Both the position numbers and the translations under genes were made by a program. Below the pieces are notes generated by a model that did not search any database, was not told where the DNA came from, and saw only the letters and a list, made by a program, of their open reading frames with translations. A stretch of 64,000 nucleotides of DNA from Smallanthus sonchifolius. Its lineage: Eukaryota; Streptophyta; Magnoliopsida; Asterales; Asteraceae. Where the stretch lies: the NCBI GenBank assembly GCA_023525975.1, contig CM042042.1, positions 47,317,880-47,381,879 on the forward strand, given 5' to 3'. This document shows, in pieces, positions 58,623-64,000 of this stretch. Every line of letters starts with the position of its first letter. The stretch's first letter is position 1.

Positions 58623-58992
58623 TGTGTACGAGGTTGTTTTGACAGAAAGTTAACGTTGACAGTGTTGTCGGACACCTAAACTACCATCACCGTTGGACCT
58701 ATATATGATGGTTAGGTTACAGATTCATCTTATATTAAGACAACTCTCATCACTCACTCACACACTAAACCCAAAATCAAACACAACTCTCATCACATTA
58801 AACCCACAATCCACAACTCTCACCACTCACTTTCATCACACTAAACCCACCATCATACACAAACCCGACACTACCATTTTCACCATAATTAAAAAGAACA
58901 GAAAGTATAGACGAAAGTGCGTGTTTGAGTTCTTGGTTGTGGTTATTTGTTGTTGGGACACCCAAGTAATATTTGTTTCACGCCTGACACCG

Positions 58993-59634
58993 ATGTCGAG
59001 TTCACGAGATCCTTATTAGAAGTCGAAGCTTCCAGATTTGAATGAGGAGCCAACATTCGAAGATCTTAACCAGGTTTAACAAGTCTTTATTTTATTAAGG
59101 GTTCTATTGGGATGAGTAAACTTAGTGGTGTGCAAGTTTTTATTTTACGTCGGGTATCTAACCGACCATTATGTTTTCAGGAGTATTTCGTATTCAGGAG
59201 TCACCCTTCGTGGGGAGGGGGGGGGGAACTAACCCGTTGAATACATACGGTCAAGAGTCGTCACAGCAGCACCTGAGAATCGTTGGCTGAGCTTTCCTTC
59301 CCATGGACTCATAATTGCTCAAACATTCAATTGTGTTGTACATCTTATAGGCTTATTTGGCAGCCAATATTTTTCCCCGGTAAGAACACGACCAGAGCCG
59401 TGGTTTGAGTATCCAGTTGTAGCACTAGCCGTTGTTAACCGCGATCACTTTATCACCCTAAAATTGGTCGAGGATTACCCAGTTCCGAATGTGATATTCT
59501 ATTAGGCGAGATATGCATTTACAGACGCACTGGAATGGCAAGTTATGTACCAGGATCGTATAAACCAATACGCTAGAATGATGGATCGGCTACGAGGCCA
59601 CCTGCCTGTCCCCACTATTACTATATCAGGATAG
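58993..59634 (+). pseudogene. OTU-like cysteine protease fragment (MULE-associated), broken
   Basis: A short first piece (58993-59080) starts MSSSRDPY and hits TAG at 59017. Sequence from about 59260 to 59634 resembles the C-terminal OTU-like peptidase region fused to MULE transposases: LSFPSHGLIIAQTFN, a VVALAVVNRDHFITLKL block with the likely catalytic His, then DALEWQVMYQDRINQYARMM. An in-frame TAG lies at 59503-59505, one base from TGG. The N-terminal catalytic Asp/Cys half and the transposase are absent. It is probably a transposon relic or a gene fragment carried by one. Confidence 0.5.
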
Positions 59635-59867
59635 CCTATGTATTAATGTATCTTTGTAGTGACTATAAAATCTTACAATGTATAATATTTTAAGTATAAA
59701 CACATCATATATCAAAAGTGTCAACACACACATATTAAAAAAAGGAAGGGGTGACGATTCGTCCTATACGTGACATATACACCACCAAAATGACGAACGT
59801 ATAAGGGTGACACTTCGCCCTATACGGTCACATATTACATGCATGCATGCATAACGGTGACGATTTC
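59635..59867. other. Palindrome-rich flank left of the second solo LTR
   Basis: GGGTGACGATTCGTCCTATACGTGACAT-like boxes occur at 59749-59777 and 59796-59830. A GCATGCATGCAT run lies at 59840-59851. Confidence 0.5.
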
Positions 59868-60377
59868 TGTAACTTCCCGAGTTTTAGAGCGCGAAAGAAT
59901 TCACGAGAATTAAAAACTTAAATAAGAAAAGAAAAGAAGCGGGCTTGGGCCGGGGTTTATGGGCCGAAAAGGGCAAGGGTTGGGCCCTTGTAAGCCTCAA
60001 AATTAGCCCAAAACCCTCACTCCAAACCTCATTTCCGGATTTTTAGAGAGAGAAAGTGAGAGAGAGAGTCTAGAGAGAGAAAGTCCTGGTTTTTGAATCT
60101 GAGCTCATAGGACCGTAGGCATACGTATCTGGAATGATTAGCTGTGAAAAAGAAGCGTTTACAGGTAACCGATTCTCCTAGATCTGAGTTTTTGTTCGTT
60201 TTTGGGTTTTTCGGGTTTTAGAGGAAAAGGTAACGTTTTTACGGATTAAACTGGAGGAAAAACATAGATTTAAGTTCCTTAATGAAAAGAAAACGTTTTG
60301 AATGTAAACAAGTTCGCGATCTTGACGTGATCAGACCCGAATACGAAAGTTAGGGTTTTTGCGGGGAAGCAGATCCT

Positions 60378-60665
60378 GCGTACTTACCAAGTACGCATGA
60401 AGAGGATCCTGCGTACTTATCAAGTACACATGAAGCAAAGCCTGCGTACTTATCAAGTACGCATGAAGCAACGCCTGAGTAATTATCAAGTACGCATGAA
60501 GCAAGGCCTGCGTATTTATCAAGTACGCACAAAGCAAAGCATGCGTACTTATCAAGTACGCAAGAAGCAAAGTCTGCGTATTTATCAAGTACGCAAGAAG
60601 CAAAGTCTGCGTACTTATCAAGTACGCAAGAACAAGGCTATGCGCACTTGCCAAGTGCGCAAGCA
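60378..60665 (+). repeat. 33-bp tandem array of palindromes, nine units
   Basis: Cores GCGTACTTATCAAGTACGC or variants start at 60378, 60411, 60444, 60477, 60510, 60543, 60576, 60609 and 60642, an exact 33-bp period. Linkers are of the type ATGAAGCAAAGCCT. It is in the same LTR position as the array at 31324-31540. Confidence 0.92.
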
Positions 60666-61349
60666 TCAGATCTATGGGTATATCTAGCTGGTTAGTGAAA
60701 TCAGTATGTTCGCCTAGCCAGAAATGATGAAACCATTTAGCGTTGAGTTAAGTCTGATACGTGTCGATTGTTATGATTGTTCAGATCATGTGAGATCCAG
60801 TAGACCATTGCAATTAAGATACCATGTGAGTTCTAATCCCCTTTTTGCCTGCTTTAGGGGTGGTGTGCATACTTAGTGTAAAGCGTTTATTATATTTTAT
60901 ATATTATAAACTGAAAGGAAAAGCTATGTTTTAGTGAAAAGTTTAAAAGAGGAAAAAGTACGTTTTGAGGAAAGTATATCTATATTATGGAAAGCGTTTA
61001 CTATATTTCTATATACATAAACATAGGCATGATATATGTGCTAGTATGTTTTCAGTAAGCAAGTTATATTTTATGGCAAGCGTTTACTATATTTTATATA
61101 CATAAACAAAGGCATGTTATATATGAAAGTTATGAATAAGATTTACAGAAAGTTTTATGAACAGTAAAGTGAACAGCTTTCCTTCGGGAATGTGTATCAG
61201 TTTGTAAGGTCTTTGGGACAGATGTTACTTGTACAAGATGTCAGATATGGGTTCTACCCATTAGTAAGAGTCTTGATGGCTCGTTAACAGTTGTACAATT
61301 GGGATGAGTGACGGCGGTTGCTCGGGGGACTACGCAATCCCCCATGTAC

Positions 61350-61795
61350 CAGTTAAGCGGTATTGATCACGAGGACAATACCCGGTGTTGATCACGAGGA
61401 CAACATCGTGTTATGTGGTGTTGATCACGAGGACAACATCAATGGGTCACGAGGACCCAACTATGCTAAGCGGTATTGATCACGAGGACAATACCAGTTG
61501 TTGATCACGAGGACAACATCATGCTAAGCGGTATTGATCACGAGGACAATACCAGTAGTGACAAGGAATTGACGGTTAAGCGTTACTGATCACGAGGACA
61601 ATACCAGCAGTGATAAGAATTGACGGTTAAGCGGTATTGATCACGAGGGCAGTACCAGTAGTGACAAGGAATTGACGGTTAAGTGGTACTGATCACGAGG
61701 ACAATACCAGCAGTGATAAGAATTGACGGTTAAGCGGTATTGATCACGAGGGCAGTACCAACAGTGACAAGGAATTGACGGATACCTTATGAATG
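61350..61795 (+). repeat. Tandem array with GATCACGAGGACAA units
   Basis: About ten copies of TTGATCACGAGGACAATACC or variants, the later ones in a longer period with GTGACAAGGAATTGACGGTTAAG. The other LTR has only a short, different version here (GTTCATGG.CGTTGA.CATGGGGG, 32095-32280). Confidence 0.85.
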
Positions 61796-62212
61796 TTTTA
61801 AACTATTTTTTTTTTGAAAAGTGAAGTATGTAAAGTTTTGCCTTAAGGGCAGTATGCATGTATTAGTAAATCTTTTGTAAAAATTTGATTTAAAGTAAAC
61901 GTTAGAACTCACTCAGCGTTGCTGATTTTTAGTATGCATATCAGTTAAGTGCAGGTGTAGTTGATTGATGTGGATGCTTGGCTTAGCGAGAAGAGTTATC
62001 CGAAGATCAGTGTCTGGCATCCCGATTATGTTTATGTTATGTTTTGATTTGATGTTGTTAAAGACAAATTGTATTAGACATGTTTATGTTTTCGCTGCGT
62101 ATGTTGAGATTTTAAATCGTTTCCGCTGTGTTAATGAATGTCTTATGTTTAAAGTGCTATGTGTTGATGAGTAAATCCAATACGTGAGGCCTCCCGGGTT
62201 CGAGGCCTTACA

Positions 62213-63080
62213 GTTTCACCCTACACGTGCCGTTGTTGAGACCACCACCCTGGCCGTTGGGCGACGACGGTGCTAGCACGTCCGGTGCGAGTGCGTCCGA
62301 TGCATATGGTGATGACGAGATGGAGGGGTAAATAGATTGTTTAGATAGATTTGTACTTTTGTTTTATGTGTACAAAATCATTGTATTTATGTATGTAGTT
62401 TTATTTATGATGGTTATGTTGTGTTTGTTTGGTTGTTTGTAATGGTTGTATATGATGTTTATATATGTGATTTTATTTACGAGTAGTTTAACACGCGAAA
62501 AAAACTCTTAGTTTTACATCTCAAACCGAAAATTAAAAAAAAGCTAGTTTTATAATAAAAAAGACGTGACCGGATTTTAAAAACTATAACTACCGATTTT
62601 TACAAACTTTTAACGTGATAAAACCAAAAGAAAAAAAACCGTTATTCATTTTATACATCTCAAACCGATAATCGAGGTAACCGGACTTTAAAAACTATAA
62701 CTACCGATATTTAAAAACTTTTAACGTGATAAAAACAAAAAACCAAAAGAAAAAAAAGTCGTTATTCACTTTTTACATCACAAACCGATAATGAAGGTGA
62801 CCAGATTTTAAAAACTATAACTACCGATGTTTCTAAACTTTTAACGTGATAAAAACATACATATATAATTTTAAAAAAAAATAAGTAAGGGCGACATTTA
62901 GCTCTATATGTGACATATACATCACCAAAACCCTAAAACCCAACTCAACCCTAAAAAAAACCCACCAACATATCCTGACATTCTCTGACGCGCTGATTCC
63001 AAAGTCTGGTGGAGAAGGGTGACGGATTGCCCTATACGTGACATTTGGTGCCCTAAACATCACATTTAACCCTATATGTG
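62213..63080. other. Possible exon end and palindrome-rich DNA
   Basis: 62216-62331 reads as an open frame ending RPPPWPLGDDGAS...DDEMEG and TAA, composition like a real acidic C-terminus, but it has no recognised upstream exon because the solo LTR lies directly before it. 62500-62850 has three copies of TTTTAAAAACTATAACTACCGAT. GGGTGACGGATTGCCC-type boxes occur at 62886-63080. Confidence 0.35.
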
Positions 63081-64000
63081 ACGGTTAGGGCATGTACAGT
63101 TCAAAAATGAGACGGTGTCAAACTCCCCTAAAAAAGGTAAGAGACAAGGATTTAACTTAAACGTTAAGACATGAAGGCTTTAAGGTAGAAAAAGGCAAAA
63201 TTTGCAGAAGAGATCCATGCATCTATCCATGTACAATACAAGTCAAGAAAGCAAGAAGAAAGGGCTTGGAGGACGACCAGATAGGTACAACAAATAAATA
63301 AAAAAGAGTACGAAGGTTTACAAATCATAAAGCATTAGTTACAAGCGTATTCGCGAAAAATTATTGGATAAAAGATGAACCGAGCAATGATACTGTGATC
63401 CACAGCCCATGTCCATTTTGATGGAACTCCAGTAGGTCGGAAACCTTTAAAATGCTTTCACGTGGGTACGAAAAAAAAAGAGAGAGAGAAAGACGAAAAA
63501 GACAACTTTCTGGTAGGAAACAACTTTGCCATCGGACGACTATTAAGCCCGAACATTCGATTTTATCTGATTAAGCACCGGTTAACTCATTCCCGTCGGA
63601 CAATTATTTACTCCCGGCGAAGTCCCGACCATCCCGTCCTTGCTGGATGACTACGTACCGTCACCCAGAGACGTCCCAACCTACGGGTTAGGCAGGACTG
63701 TTCTTGAGAGGCTAGGCGCTATCCCCGTCAAACTCTTTCATCATCATCATCATCATCATCCGTGAAACAAGCTCTTACGAACAGATAAGTTTCGAGACTT
63801 CTCTTTTATTTGATACTTCAATGTACAACACGCAAACTCGTTGTGCAAGGATTATGCATATTTTATGAAAGAATCTCACATCATGTTTATTGGAGGATGG
63901 GATACATGGCATATGGAACGTCATTAGGGGATGAGATCTAGATTCATCATAATCATATGTTATGTTTTAAGAGACATGGGTAGACCCATTTTCCGCCAAT
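63081..64000. other. Unrecognised end of window
   Basis: No gene or transposon end identified. A (CAT)n microsatellite lies at 63738-63762. The moderately GC-rich stretch 63590-63730 could belong to a retroelement, but nothing decisive is seen. Confidence 0.4.

Larger units (their letters stand above)
59868..62212 (+). mobile_element. Solo LTR, second copy of the 30.8-kb family, 2345 bp
   Basis: Starts TGTAACTTCCCGAGTTT and ends CGAGGCCTTACA. Flanks ATTTC (59863-59867) and GTTTC (62213-62217) match at 4 of 5. The overall order of blocks matches 30812-32728 (GAGAGAGAAAG leader, palindrome array, GTGTGC.TACTTAGTGTAAAG, TTCCTTCGGGAATGTGTA, and a GTGAGGCCTCCCGG end). It is longer because two internal arrays are expanded. 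Confidence 0.85.

Noticed and set aside
60331..60687. Open frames on both strands with 11-residue repeats
   Set aside because: They follow from a 33-bp palindromic DNA repeat whose length is a multiple of three; both strands stay open by construction.

Overview
This window is nuclear DNA of a flowering plant. Two intact intron-containing genes with ordinary plant splice signals sit in AT-rich DNA packed with plant transposons. The retroelement families and the style of the repeats suggest a eudicot, possibly Asteraceae; that last step is inference, not something the sequence proves.

Only two genes look functional. One is a five-exon RING-H2 protein of the NEP1-interacting (NIP1-like) type on the + strand (6579-9026). 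The other is a four-exon clade-D-type protein phosphatase 2C on the - strand (16661-20391). Both carry transposons in their introns: a SINE-like element with an amplified 99-bp unit in the RING gene, and three TIR elements in the PP2C gene. A Myb/SANT-like gene related to PIF/Harbinger accessory proteins (10456-11691) has one internal stop.

The rest is layered mobile DNA. 1-4195 is a - strand Ty3/gypsy element that lost gag and the protease active site. 4.6-6.3 kb holds a Tourist-like MITE and a Helitron. 9.5-21.8 kb holds MULE- and hAT-type non-autonomous elements, many with readable target-site duplications (TSDs). 22.6-24.1 kb is a head-to-tail array of four Helitron-like units. 24.4-28.0 kb is a Tourist-like MITE broken by a second MITE and by a 3.1-kb solo LTR. 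30.8-32.7 and 59.9-62.2 kb are two solo LTRs of one family, each with a 33-bp-period array of palindromes. 35.1-37.8 kb is a broken hAT element with its transposase, bounded by an 8-bp TSD.

The largest structure is an old endogenous pararetrovirus (Caulimoviridae, badnavirus/tungrovirus-like) from about 38.4 to 54.7 kb. It carries capsid/zinc-knuckle, cysteine-rich, coiled-coil, aspartic protease, RT and RNase H segments, then a CaMV-35S-like promoter. Its RT gene is split by an 11.4-kb LTR retrotransposon (40967-52359) with unusually long (3.58 kb), nearly identical LTRs around a decayed interior whose integrase has lost all three catalytic acids. That element therefore looks like a recent insertion of a non-autonomous parasite. 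55-64 kb holds a MULE foldback inside a hAT element, an LTR-PBS remnant, palindrome-rich DNA and an OTU-like pseudogene.

TSDs, TIRs, LTR ends and splice sites were read by eye. Family assignments rest on recognised motifs, not on searches.
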